A stretch of 64,000 nt of DNA from Bidens hawaiensis (taxonomy: Eukaryota; Streptophyta; Magnoliopsida; Asterales; Asteraceae): NCBI GenBank assembly GCA_021521415.1, contig JAIQDT010000666.1, positions 496,001 through 560,000 of the forward strand, in the 5' to 3' direction. Under the pieces are notes generated by a model. It was not told the DNA's origin. It saw nothing but the letters and a program-made list of their open reading frames with translations, and did no database searches. Position numbers and translations under genes: made by a program. Numbering within the stretch: position 1 is the first letter of the stretch; each line of letters opens with the position of its first letter. Below are positions 46,881-57,690 of the stretch, one piece after another.

Positions 46881-48320
46881 TACTTACTTATCGATCGATT
46901 ACTATTTGCAGTTATTATACGTATGAAATTGAAGCTACGATGTGCATGATTAATTCATTCATTCATTCATACGATTATTATTATTATTATTATTATTCAA
47001 AACTGATCTCAATTTTTCAACAGTTAATTAACCACGCGAATTGAAGATGAAGAAGTAGTTAGGTTTCCACCGGATCTTCACGTTTCAGGTACTATATATT
47101 ATTAAGTTTTCATTACTGATCGATCGATAACTTGCAGTTGTTGTAGGACATTAGAGCTACAATTTGCATGATTAATTGTTTCATATGATTATCGATTTAC
47201 AGTTTTTTCTCGCCTAAATTGATCTCAGTTTGTTAGAATCATATGATTATTGGTAACTTGAAGAAGTTGAGGGAAATTAGAGCTACGATGTGCGTGATTG
47301 ATTAATATGACGATTATCGCTTTACAGTTTTTCTCTCCTGAATTGATCTCAGTTACATTTATATAGTTATCGTTTACCTTCAGTTATAATATAGGAAATT
47401 CTAGCTATATTGATGTGCATGATATTTATATGATTATCGATTACTTGCAGTTGTTTTAGGATATTCGAGCTACAATGATGTGCATAATTATAATTGATTT
47501 GAGATGATTATAAATGCAGTTTTTACTCTCTCAAATTGATCTCAGTTGTTGCTAGATTTAATAATCTTTTTCAACAATCAACCAGACGCACGCCAATCAA
47601 ATATATTTGTTACAAAATTTTAGTTTACAAAACTGCACGCTCAGACGAGCTTCTCGTTGCTATTAAAGTGATAATTTCTCTGATATTATTGTTTATTTAA
47701 CTGCACAAAGTGCCTCTATGTTCAGATTAGCTTCTGATTTCATTCAAACAAATCATTTTCTTCATATTCTAGACTAAATTTGTTGAAATAGCTCAAAACG
47801 AATCGGAAAATTATTATAGATGCAGATTTTCACTCTCTCAGTTTGATCTCAGTTGTTAGATTTAATAATGTTTTTCAACAATTAACCACGTGAATCGAAA
47901 ATATTTGTTAAATTTGTAGTTTACAAAACCGCACGCTCGTTCCAGTTGAAGAGATAATTCCACTGATATTTTCTTTATTCAACTGCACAAAGAGACTCTA
48001 AGTTTAGATTTGTTAGAAAATACAAATTGTAGGATCAGTGTGACATCATTTCCTATTTATGGAGATTAGGACAGCAAGGAAATCAAGGACCGTTGCATAC
48101 TCATTAAAGAGTATTTCCAGTTTTTATTTTTTTGATTGCATTTCCTTATTTATGTTTAAAGGACCATCTATTTATATGGTACATTTTCTCCTTGTAAAAG
48201 ACATCTTAATATATCAATACAATTCACTTTCTGTATCTTTTCTACTGCCAAGAAGATTAGCTTCCGATTTCATTCAAACAAATCATTTTCTTGACTAAAT
48301 TTGTTGAAATAGCACAAAAC
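46880..48320 (+). repeat. Diverged tandem duplications upstream of the 48822 ORF
   Basis: First, five diverged copies of a ~130-bp unit span about 46890-47560. Landmarks are GATTATCGATTAC...GCAGTT, GAGCTACAATTTGCATGAT and AATTGATCTCAGTT. Second, a unit with TTTTTCAACAAT, TTTACAAAACTGCACGCTC and AACTGCACAAAG occurs at about 47565 and 47870. Third, CCGATTTCATTCAAACAAAT and nearby bases recur at about 47736 and 48265. Part of this may be 5' UTR and intron of the following gene. Confidence 0.65.
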
Positions 48321-48821
48321 TTAAGATTTGGGAAAAGATGTATATGTATACTTTAGTTGAAATGGATCATAAATTCATAGATCAATTAGTATTTACTGTT
48401 TATTTAGACATCTTTAATAATCATTCATCTACTAGTATTTGTAGTTCTTCAAACAATTGTTTTTAATGACCTTTGTTCTGGAAGTATGAACTAGTAATAG
48501 TTTGAAAGTCATCTGAACTTTATATATTAATTATATATTTGACCAAATGTTGGCAATCTTCTTTGTTGACCTGTTCATTTCTGTTGAATTGGCAGTTAGT
48601 GTCCTTGGTCAATCAGACTACCAATTCAGTTTCATTAACTTATTTATAGGCAACCGTTTGAAACCGCCATTAACTAATGAGTTCAGCGTGTTGTTTACTT
48701 GTTTTGATCCCCAAGTTTGGCTTTTTGTTCTTTGCTGTCATCTTGCAGGCTATTCCTACTTTACAGTTTTTGTTATTTGTTTGGAATACTAACAACGTTT
48801 TGATTCACAGTGTCCATTATC

Positions 48822-49979
48822 ATGGTGTGCGTTAGGAAGAATCTAAAAGTTCATACACAAGAACTTGACATTCATGAGTCGGGGCCCGTTTTCAAATCCA
48901 GATTCAACACTTTCAAGAAAAAAAGTGAGGTTGAAGATGGTGAGTTTGAATTTGCTATTAATTTGAGGAAAGAAGAATTGCTAAATCATGACAACTGCAC
49001 ATGGTTATCAATTGGTGATGTATCAACTCCATCATCATGTTTTAAAGATAACGGTTTATTCGGTTACACAGACCTCAAGATAGATGCATGGTTCATTTCC
49101 TTATTATCAACTGATCAATCACCAACATCTGATACACTTTTCAATACAAAAACCACGTTTTTTGATGGTTCCCGAGCGAATCCGATGGAGGAAGCATACT
49201 TAATTCTTGATCAAATGAAAGTGTTGGATGAATGTTTGGTTTTTCATGAGAATTTAGAGGAGGAAGAAGTGGCTTCATCACTTTCATGGCTTGAGAATGA
49301 GTCATCTGATAGCTTTCAAGAACAGACTAATGATCAAATATTGGACACAAAGTCAAAGTCAAACTCAAAACGGGCTTTTTTCGATAGCAATGATGTAAAC
49401 TCACTGATTTCTTCAGCTTCTAGCTTTGACCAATCATCAAAAATTAGTGCCGAAAATCCACTTTTCTGGTCGTTTAACTCGACCTCTGATTCAGATTCAG
49501 AAAATAAATGGGACTTTTTCGATATGTCGCCTCGTAAGAAAGCTGGTAACTTAACAAAAAACATGAGCATTTTAGCCACAGATACAAAGTCAAAGTCAAA
49601 ACGGGCTTTTTTCGATAGCAGTGATGTAAACTCAATGATTTCTTCAGCTTCTAGCTTTGATCACTTATCCGATATCATGGATTCTGAAGAAATTAGAACT
49701 GAGAAGCCACTTTTCTGGCCGTTTAACCCGGCTTCTGATTCGGATTCAGAAAATAAATGGGATTCTTTCGATATGTCGCCTCGTAAGAAAGCTGCAGAAT
49801 TTGACAGTTTGACCAAAAAGTATGACAGAAAACATAAAATGGTATTGGAAGATCTTTTGTTAGTAGACAAGTTAAACGCAGACGGTGTGATCATTGAACA
49901 AGTATTGGGGCTTGGCGAGTTTGATGGACACGAAGGTATCGAATCCGAGTTTAACAAAGATCACTTCTCAATTGTCTAG
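48822..49979 (+). CDS. Unrecognised plant protein with internal duplication
   Basis: This ORF has 385 codons from ATG 48822. I chose that ATG because TTGATTCACAG|TG just upstream is a good splice acceptor, so earlier exons would be 5' UTR. I do not recognise the family. The protein is acidic and Ser/Asp-rich. It has a basic N-terminus (VCVRKNLKVH), a middle conserved-looking part (CTWLSIGDVSTPSSCF, LKIDAWFISLL) and two copies of a ~70-residue repeat, about residues 175-242 and 254-325. Each repeat runs from TKSKS...KRAFFDS through PLFW and SDSDSENKWD to MSPRKKA. The tail EFDSLTKKYDRKHKMVLEDLLL may be a short coiled coil. It is probably nuclear or cytosolic, with no signal peptide. Confidence 0.7.
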   Translation: MVCVRKNLKVHTQELDIHESGPVFKSRFNTFKKKSEVEDGEFEFAINLRKEELLNHDNCTWLSIGDVSTPSSCFKDNGLFGYTDLKIDAWFISLLSTDQSPTSDTLFNTKTTFFDGSRANPMEEAYLILDQMKVLDECLVFHENLEEEEVASSLSWLENESSDSFQEQTNDQILDTKSKSNSKRAFFDSNDVNSLISSASSFDQSSKISAENPLFWSFNSTSDSDSENKWDFFDMSPRKKAGNLTKNMSILATDTKSKSKRAFFDSSDVNSMISSASSFDHLSDIMDSEEIRTEKPLFWPFNPASDSDSENKWDSFDMSPRKKAAEFDSLTKKYDRKHKMVLEDLLLVDKLNADGVIIEQVLGLGEFDGHEGIESEFNKDHFSIV

Positions 49980-51822
49980 ATTAGTACATTTCATCACTTT
50001 TCTTAAGAAGTCAATACATTTGTTGTTTGTATGGTTGCTAACTAGTAACGAGTCTAACCGAAATCCAACAAAACTAACTGATTGTTTTACTTGTTAGTTC
50101 GACAAGCTAAGATCGACTTGAACTCGACTTGAAATACTCAACATTTATATAATAATATTGTTTTGAGCCCAAAACCAGACTCATGCCAGTTCAGTTTAGA
50201 ACAAAATAATATGTTAAGAACCGTTTTAACACTTATACGCGTGAAGTTAGCCAAGTCAATGAATGAACTTTAAAAAGGGAGTTAAAGAAGTAAAAGTCTA
50301 AAACCATTTTTTTTTCTAATTGTATACTTTCTATAAACAAAGACGGAACCAAAGAAAGCCCGAAACTTACATGTAAAATTTCATCCCGTTGGACCAAGCC
50401 AACGATTTACATTTTGACCTAATACGGAACCAAAGAAAGCCCGAAGTCTAGAACCAACTTGTTTTAACATTTTATGCATTAACGTTTGTTAGAAAAAAAA
50501 TGTTTTTTTAATTTTTAACCAAATGATTTGTAACTCTTATCCTTTATAAATTTAATTTTGATTTAATCATTGATTTATTTATAAAAAGAAAAGGACAAAA
50601 AAATAAAGTTAATCAATCCAACCCAATCCACACGTTCAGAATTTAACATTATTAATTTTGAAATTTGATGTGAGCCACACTTGTCATCATCCTCTACAAT
50701 AATGACATTAAATAAACAAATTATATATAAAAAACTCTTTACAATAATTAGATTAATTAACATTAACAAATTACTATAAAAACAACATAAAAATCTTACT
50801 CCTAAAAAAGTTTTAACACTAGGGTTACTGCATAGATTGGTAATAATATAACAATAAGTCGTGTTTGAATCACATGTTGAAGTTGACATGAACACATGTA
50901 TAACATGATTTCATAAATCATGTCAGACACATGAACCATAACTCGAAAACATGGACATTCGCGATTGACACCAATACAATCTAATTTACTCGATTTTGTA
51001 TCTTTTTTTATGCATGTTAATACTCTAAGGTACCAACATACAACAAAAGTATATATACATATAAAATACTACATTTAAACTATAAAAGCTGTTAAATGAT
51101 TTTGTTTTATCTTTTAAATTTTGATATAGCATGCCTAGTTAGTGTACCTTATAGATGGCACTAAACACATTTTAAAGTAGTATAACCTTAAATGGGTCAA
51201 CTCACGAGACTATGAGGTCAATCCAAACATGACTTACGTTTGTATGACATTTTATGTCAAGCCACACATTCACAAGTTGTTTAGTGTTTACAAAACACAT
51301 GTATAACAAATCACGTGTCAATTTAGGTAAGCGTGAAGAGGAAAAAGATTAGCGTAAACAAAAGTGACTACGTTATTCATGTTGGTTCACCATTTTGCAC
51401 AAAAACACATGCCATATTATGCCCTTGTGGTCCCACTTATCTACCACCCAATCCAACCACGATCACACTGATTCAAGGACAAATACGACATTTACATCAA
51501 GCATTCTTCAAATCCAAATCATTATGATACGAGCCATGGTATTAGTATTTCATAGTCAGAGATGAGATGACCAGTTCAATTACCAGTCCCGCTATGTAAA
51601 GATGTAACATGTGTTGAATCCAGAAGGGTCGCATTTATGAACGGAATAATGAAGAACGTAATTACTAATAACTATTAACAAAAAATGTTAGATCCGGACA
51701 TATCATACATCTGAACGAGTCAACCACTCGAGCATGCAATATTAAATAACCAAGCGCACAGTCTGGGCGGACACCGAATTAACGATCCAGACAAATTACG
51801 CTTCTTACACAACCGGTACAAC
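49980..51822. other. Intergenic A+T-rich stretch
   Basis: No gene recognised. Short ORFs lack motifs. A small duplication of ACGGAACCAAAGAAAGCCCG is seen at about 50344 and 50425. Confidence 0.5.
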
Positions 51823-51833
51823 ACCTATTACTA

Positions 51834-53408
51834 GAGGTGACAATAGGAGTGGGTTGGGTTGGATTTGGGTGATGGGTTAGGATGCGTATGGGTCAGGATG
51901 GATATGGGAGGATGGATTTTTAAAATAGAGGGTTATGATAGATATGGGTCAAGATGGATAAAACTAATCCATCTTGACCCAAGTGAAGGTTGACATACAA
52001 AGGGTTTTAAAAACCTCTCAAAAGAATATTCAAAAAAACTATTAAAAAAATAATAACTCAAAATATAAATAAAAAACGTAAAATATAAAATAACTAAAAT
52101 GTTTCCCCCATCCTCCTCGTTCATAAACAAAACAAAAAAAAAACTTTTTGTTCCGGTTCAATTTCGAGTTTTTCGTGGTTTTTTTCGGTTCGGTTTTGTT
52201 TTTTTTTTCATTTCGGTCGGTTTCGGTATCTGCTCGGTTTCAATGATTTCGGTTTCGATTTCTCGGTTTTTACGGTTTCAGTGTTGTTTTGTTTTAGTCA
52301 ATTTTTTCGGTTTCATTTCGTTTTTTTGTTTCGTTTCGATTCATTTGTTTTATTTTGGTCGGCTACGTTTCAGTTTTTTTGTTTCGTTTTGGTAAGCTTT
52401 TTGATTGCATTTCGCTTTTTTTTTTTGTTTCGTTTTGGTCAGTTTTTCAGTTTCATATCGGTTTTTTTGTATCGTTTTGGTCGTTTTTCTATTTCGGGTT
52501 AGTTTCGTTTCAGTTTTTTTGTTTCGTTTGTCGGTTCGGTGTTTTTGATTCGTTTTGGTCCGGTTTTTAAATTGCATTTAGTTTTTTTATGTTTCCTTTT
52601 GGTCAGTTTTTCAGTTTCAATTCGTTTTTTTTTGTTTCGTTTCGGTCGTTTTTCTATTTCGGTTCAGTTTCGTTTCGGTTTGTTTGTTTCGCTTTGGTCG
52701 GTTCAGTGTTTTTGTTTTGTTTTGGTCAGGTTTCAGTTGCATTTCGCTTTTTTTTTGTTTCGTTTTGGTCGTTTTTCTATTTTGGTTCAGTTTTGTTTTG
52801 TTTTTTTGTTTTATTTCGGACGATTCGGTGTTTTTGTTTCGTTTTGGTCGGTTCGGTGTTTTTGTTTTGGTCCGCTTTTCAATTGCATTTTGTTTTTTTT
52901 TTGTTTCGTTTTGGTCAACTTTTCGGTTTCATATCGGTTTTTTTGTTTCGTTTTGGTCGGTTTTCTATTTCGATTCAGTTTTGTTTCGGTTTGGTCGATT
53001 TGGTGTTTTGTTTAGTTTTGGTTAGCTTTTCGGTTGCATTTCGCTTTTTTTGTTTCGATTTTGTCAGTTTTTCGGTTTCATTTCATTTTTTTCATTTTGT
53101 TCGTTTTTCTATTTCGGTTCAGTTTCGTTTTAGTCAGTTCGGGGTTTTTGTTTCGTTTTGATCGTTTTTTGGGTTTCGGATGAGTTATGTTTCGCACATG
53201 ATAGTTTGGGTATTTTGAAATAGATAAATTTTGGATAACTTGATATTTTGTTTTGACCCATTTTAACCTATAAATGAAACTCACTTGTATATTTCAACCC
53301 ATCCTGACCCTCTTGAAAAATTTTTATGATCCATCCTAACCCATTTTACTTTTAAAGTTTATTCATCTTAACCCAAAACAACTCATTTGGGTTGGGTTTG
53401 CCACCCTT
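51834..53408. mobile_element. Mutator-like non-autonomous element, 11-bp TSD
   Basis: The 1,575-bp element is flanked by perfect ACCTATTACTA duplications (51823-51833 and 53409-53419). Ends are GAGGTGACAA left and, as complement, AAGGGTGGCAA right, followed on both sides by GGGTTGGG/CCCAACCC words. The TSD length suits Mutator-like elements (9-11 bp). The interior 52140-53180 is a strand-asymmetric array (T/G-rich, few A) of TTTTTGTTTCGTTTTGGTCG and TTTCTATTTCGGTTCAGTTT units with a period near 80-150 bp. The long Phe/Val/Ser-rich frames there are by-products of composition, not genes. Confidence 0.75.
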
Positions 53409-54004
53409 ACCTATTACTATACCTTTAACACCATGCTCCATCGCCAAAGCAGAATCACCATGTCGTGTATCAGAAAAAGGCATGAACAATGAAATTATTT
53501 AATGCTCATACGAATAACATCACTACTATAAATACCATTCCACAATCAGATTCATATGTATTCACTCCGTACTTAATGCTCTCGTATACGTGTACTTTCA
53601 CCAAAGCATAACATGACGGTAAACAACATTACCACATGGCAATAGAGGCATAATATGTGAACCGTCAAATTTGGCCGTATTTGACCTTTGACCAATTAGC
53701 CCAAAATTACTCAGTGAAGTGAAGACTAACGATTAATTGGGAATTAATCGACGCCTAGTCGAGATTTTTACAACTACCTACATGACGGTCACGTTTACGT
53801 TTTTCAGTTTTTAATTAAACTTTATGAATTATGAATGATTACACACTCTAGAATCGAATATTCCAAGTGATTGTGTTATTGGTATTTTGTTTTGACTTTG
53901 AAGGAAACCCCAAATTCAAAAACCCTACATTTATTATTATTATTATTATTATTTCTCACCAATTATTATTATTATTATTAATTATTATTATCATCTTCAA
54001 TTGA

Positions 54005-57000
54005 TCATCAACGCATCCTAATTTGATTTCCGGTACGTCAATTTAATCAATTCTCTCTCGCCACTCTTCTCACACCTCTTTCTCTTTTTCTTTCTCTTTC
54101 TCTTTCTCAAAGTCTTTTGAGCTATTGATTGTTAAATCTTTAACAGGAAGAGTTTATTCAACTAAAATAACCCAAATCCTATTTTCACTTATTTTGAAGA
54201 AAATAGTTTGCCCGCCAGGTGCTCGACAAAACGCCTCAATGAAATAATCTTTGTTTTTTGTGTTTTGAGGAGGGGAGGGCAACGGGTGGTTGCTCTCCTC
54301 CTTCCTTTTTGGTTCGGGTGTTCATTTCTCAAACTCAACTCGAGTTTTGTTTTATTATTATTTTTCTTGGTGTGGTACGTGGCTACCGGGGTGTTTTGTG
54401 GGTCGGGGGTGGTATGACCGGGGCTATTGAGGAGGTTGTTTGGCCGTGTCCGTTTAGAGGCTTCCACTGTTGCCCGGATGGATTACCGGGGTCCAAGGGG
54501 GTTCGATTGGCCGCACATATTAAGCGGCTTCATTTGTCATCGGATGACAAGAAAGAGACCTTACGGGAGGCGATCTCGACAAATTTGGATTTGTTTATTT
54601 CGGTTGGTGAGGCTTTAAAGGTCTCGCGTAGGTGGATGTGTGGAGCGTGTATGGAGTCACGTGCTCTCCGTCGGGGGTGCCATCATGATGACGGGTCGGT
54701 CTGGTACAAGCGTGTCATGGGAGATGTGGAGGAATATATAGTGGGGATTGCGAAGCCACATGTTGGGAGGGAAGTTGTCGCGGTGGGAAGGGTGGAGGTG
54801 GATGTAGCTCTCCTTGAGCGTGTCTTCACTCTTCCTATTACGACTGTTAAAAACATTCCTCATAGTTGTCGTATGGCTTTTTCCCAAGCCTTAGTGGGTG
54901 CTCTGGGTAAGGTGGCGGCTATGCCAGAGTCTGTTGAGGCGTGGGTGAAACTGTTGTTGTTACCACGTTGCACCTTACGAGTTTTCAGACCTTCTAATCG
55001 TCAGCAACGCAGGTTTGGCAATAGAAAGTCTGAGCAATGCCGAATTATTCAACGGTCGCTATCCGCTTGGGGTGATCGTGACGGTTTCTTTGAGCTCCTT
55101 ATATCGCTTTTTAACCAACCCCTAGGAGATGCCTCGGGTGGTGATGCGTTTGTACCCGAGTCTGACAACGCCGGGTTGGGCGCCAATGTTAAACAATATT
55201 TGCGAAAAGTTGCGGACGGGCATTTCACTGTTGCGGTCAAGGTATTATGCTCTTCAGGGGTTGCACCTTTCGGTAAGGATACTTTGAACGCTTTGTTGCC
55301 TAAGCATCCCATCATGGCACCTCCGATTATGTCTGCTTCCTTGCTTTCTGAGTCTCCCCTTGTCGTGGACGTTGATAGTGTGCTTGGGTGCATTAAGTCT
55401 TTCTCTAAAGGGACTTCGTGTGGGCGGGACGGTTTGCGAGCCCAACACATTTTAAATGCGTTGTGCGGAGAGGGGTCTCCGATTGCGGATGGTTTGCTCA
55501 AGGCTATCTCTGCGGTGGTTAATTTATTTTTGGGGGGAAGGTGTCCTAAGGTGTTGGCAGAGTTTGTTGCGTCTGCCCCACTTACGCCGTTGCTTAAACC
55601 GGACAATGGGATTAGACCTATTGCCGTTGGGGCCATTTGGAGGCGGTTGGTCTCTAAGGTGGCTATGAGGGGTGTCGGGAAGGAGATGGCTAAATACCTC
55701 GGTGACTTTCAATTTGGGGTGGGAGTCCCCAGTGGGGCAGAGGCCGTGCTTCATAGCGCGAACAGGTTTCTAAATCAGTTTCATTCGGATGGGTCATTGG
55801 CTATGCTTACTGTTGATTTCTCCAATGCCTTCAACTTAGTAGATAGGACGACCCTTCTACATGAGGTTCGGAGTCGATGTCCTTCCATTTCTCTTTGGGT
55901 GGATTTTTTATATGGGCAGTCGGCTAGGTTATATGTGGGTGATACTTTCATTAAATCCACCACTGAGGTTCAACAGGGGGACCCTCTTGGGCATCTCCTT
56001 TTTGCCTTAGCTTTGCACCCACTTGTTCACCAAATCAGAGATCGGTGCAAGCTTCTCTTTCATGCTTGGTACTTGGATGATGGCACGATTATCGGGGATA
56101 CTAGAGAGGTAGCCAAAGCATTAGATATTATCAGGTCTGAGGGGCCTCGTTTGGGTCTTGAATTAAACGTTAAGAAAACAGAGTTATTTTGGCCAACATG
56201 CAATGGGGTGAAGGCACAGGAGGGGTTGTTCCCTTGCGGGATTGGAAGGCCGGTGCTTGGCGTGAAACTCCTTGGTGGTGCTGTAAGCCAGGATGCGGGG
56301 TTTATCAGCAGTTTGGCTATGAAAAGGGCATCTAGCGCTGTGGAACTGATGAGCTGTCTCCCAAGACTTCGGGATCCTCAATGCGAGCTTCTTTTGCTTC
56401 GCTCATGTATGGGAATCGCCAAGCTTTTGTTCGGTTTGAGAACATGCCAACCTATTTATATGGGGGAAGCTGTTTCTATATTTGACAATGGTCTTCGAAG
56501 GGCGATTGAGGACATCGTGGTTTGTGGAGGTCCGTTCTTTGGGGATCTCCAATGGAGGTTGGCATCACTTCCGATCCGTTATGGGGGGTTGGGTCTCTGT
56601 TCGGCCGAGGATGTATCTATATATGCTTTTGTGGCTTCGAGAGCACAGTCATGGTGTTTGCAAGACCATATTCTTCGGGGTTGTGATATTTATGGGTTGG
56701 ACTCTGATTATGGGTGTGCGATGGATCGTTTACGTACTTCACTTCCAGATTTTGATCTTAGCGGGTTCTCTAATAAGGACACCGCCCCCCTAAAGCCCAA
56801 CATGTTGTGGCGAGTGCCTTATTTAGTGGAATCGTCAAGAGTTTAGAAGTGAAGTTTGATCTATCCCCTCGCCAAAAGGCGGTGTTTGAATGCCTTCGGG
56901 CTCCTCGGTCTGAGGATTTTCTAACGGCCATCCCCATTGAAGGATTAGGCCAACATATGTCGGGTTTGGAGTATCGGGCTATCCTTAAGTACCAGTTAAT

Positions 57001-57673
57001 GATCCCTATGTTCCCGACGGATGAACCTTGCCCAATTTGTCGCAAGGTCTGTTTGGATTCTTTTGGTGACCATGCGGTGCATTGCAAAGAATTGCCTGGC
57101 TTTAAATACAGACATGATCTGGTTAGTGATGTTCTTAAATGGGCAGGGATTTCTGCTAAAAAGGAGGCCCCTGTTAACTTTCTCACGGATCCTCTTGAAG
57201 GGATGTCTACTTTACGACCAGCTGATATTCTTGTGTTCGGGTGGGCAGGGGGGAAACACGCCTGTGTGGATCTTACAGGAGTGCCTCCTCTTGTTGGGCT
57301 CAGGGACCGTGGGTTTGTTGTGGGTCAGGCTGCGTTGAAGGCTGAATCGGGCAAAGTTGTTAAACACGAGAAAGCTTGTTTAGATAATCAACATGTCTTT
57401 CTACCATTTGCCTTTGATACATTTGGTTTTCTGGCTCCAGAGGCTGTGAAATTTTTGAGTAGGGTTTAGCGCGTCGTACACGGAACCTCTTTAGCTTCTA
57501 GGTCCCAAAGCTTCGTTTTTAGCAGGATTGGCTTTGCTGTTCAAAAGGGGGTTGCGGCGCAGCTTGTTGCCCGTTTGCCTGCCATTTTATTGTAATCGTT
57601 TTATAGTAAATTATATAATTTCAATCATCCTGATATTATTATTATTATTATTAACTTAATTTCATGTTTATTG
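54005..57673 (+). mobile_element. RLE-type non-LTR retroelement (plant LINE-like)
   Basis: A single coding region is bounded by 12-bp direct repeats TCTTCAATTGAT (53993-54004 and 57674-57685), a possible target duplication. There is a CT-rich leader (54040-54120). An ATT-repeat tail (57635-57652) follows the stop and lies about 20 bp before the right repeat, so the exact ends are uncertain. Unlike L1/RTE plant LINEs there is no APE endonuclease; the endonuclease is the C-terminal restriction-like type. Confidence 0.65.
54414..57595 (+). pseudogene. Reverse transcriptase with C2H2 finger and restriction-like endonuclease, broken
   Basis: The ATG at 54414 opens a frame running to 56846. An N-terminal C2H2 finger uses Cys12, Cys19/20, His35 and His40. 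RT motifs are GTSCGRDGLRAQHI, RPIAVGAIWRRL, TVDFSNAF (motif A), QQGDPLG (motif B) and YLDD at 553-556 (motif C). The frame then shifts by one base near the C6 run at 56785-56790; the frames overlap from 56777 to 56846. The second frame encodes DFLTAIPIEGLGQHM, a CCHC-like CPICRKVC...GDHAVHC and the restriction-like endonuclease RPADILVFGW...CVDLTG. A TAG at 57467-57469 interrupts the last ~42 codons, which end at TAA 57593-57595 (AAQLVARLPAILL). So the copy has one indel and one nonsense change in about 3.2 kb. Domain order follows R2-like elements. Confidence 0.85.
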
Positions 57674-57690
57674 TCTTCAATTGATACCTT

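Noticed and set aside
52099..53161. Overlapping plus-strand ORFs of 70-190 residues rich in Phe, Val, Ser
   Set aside because: They lie in a T/G-skewed repeat array inside a transposable element; several frames are open at once, which is a compositional effect.
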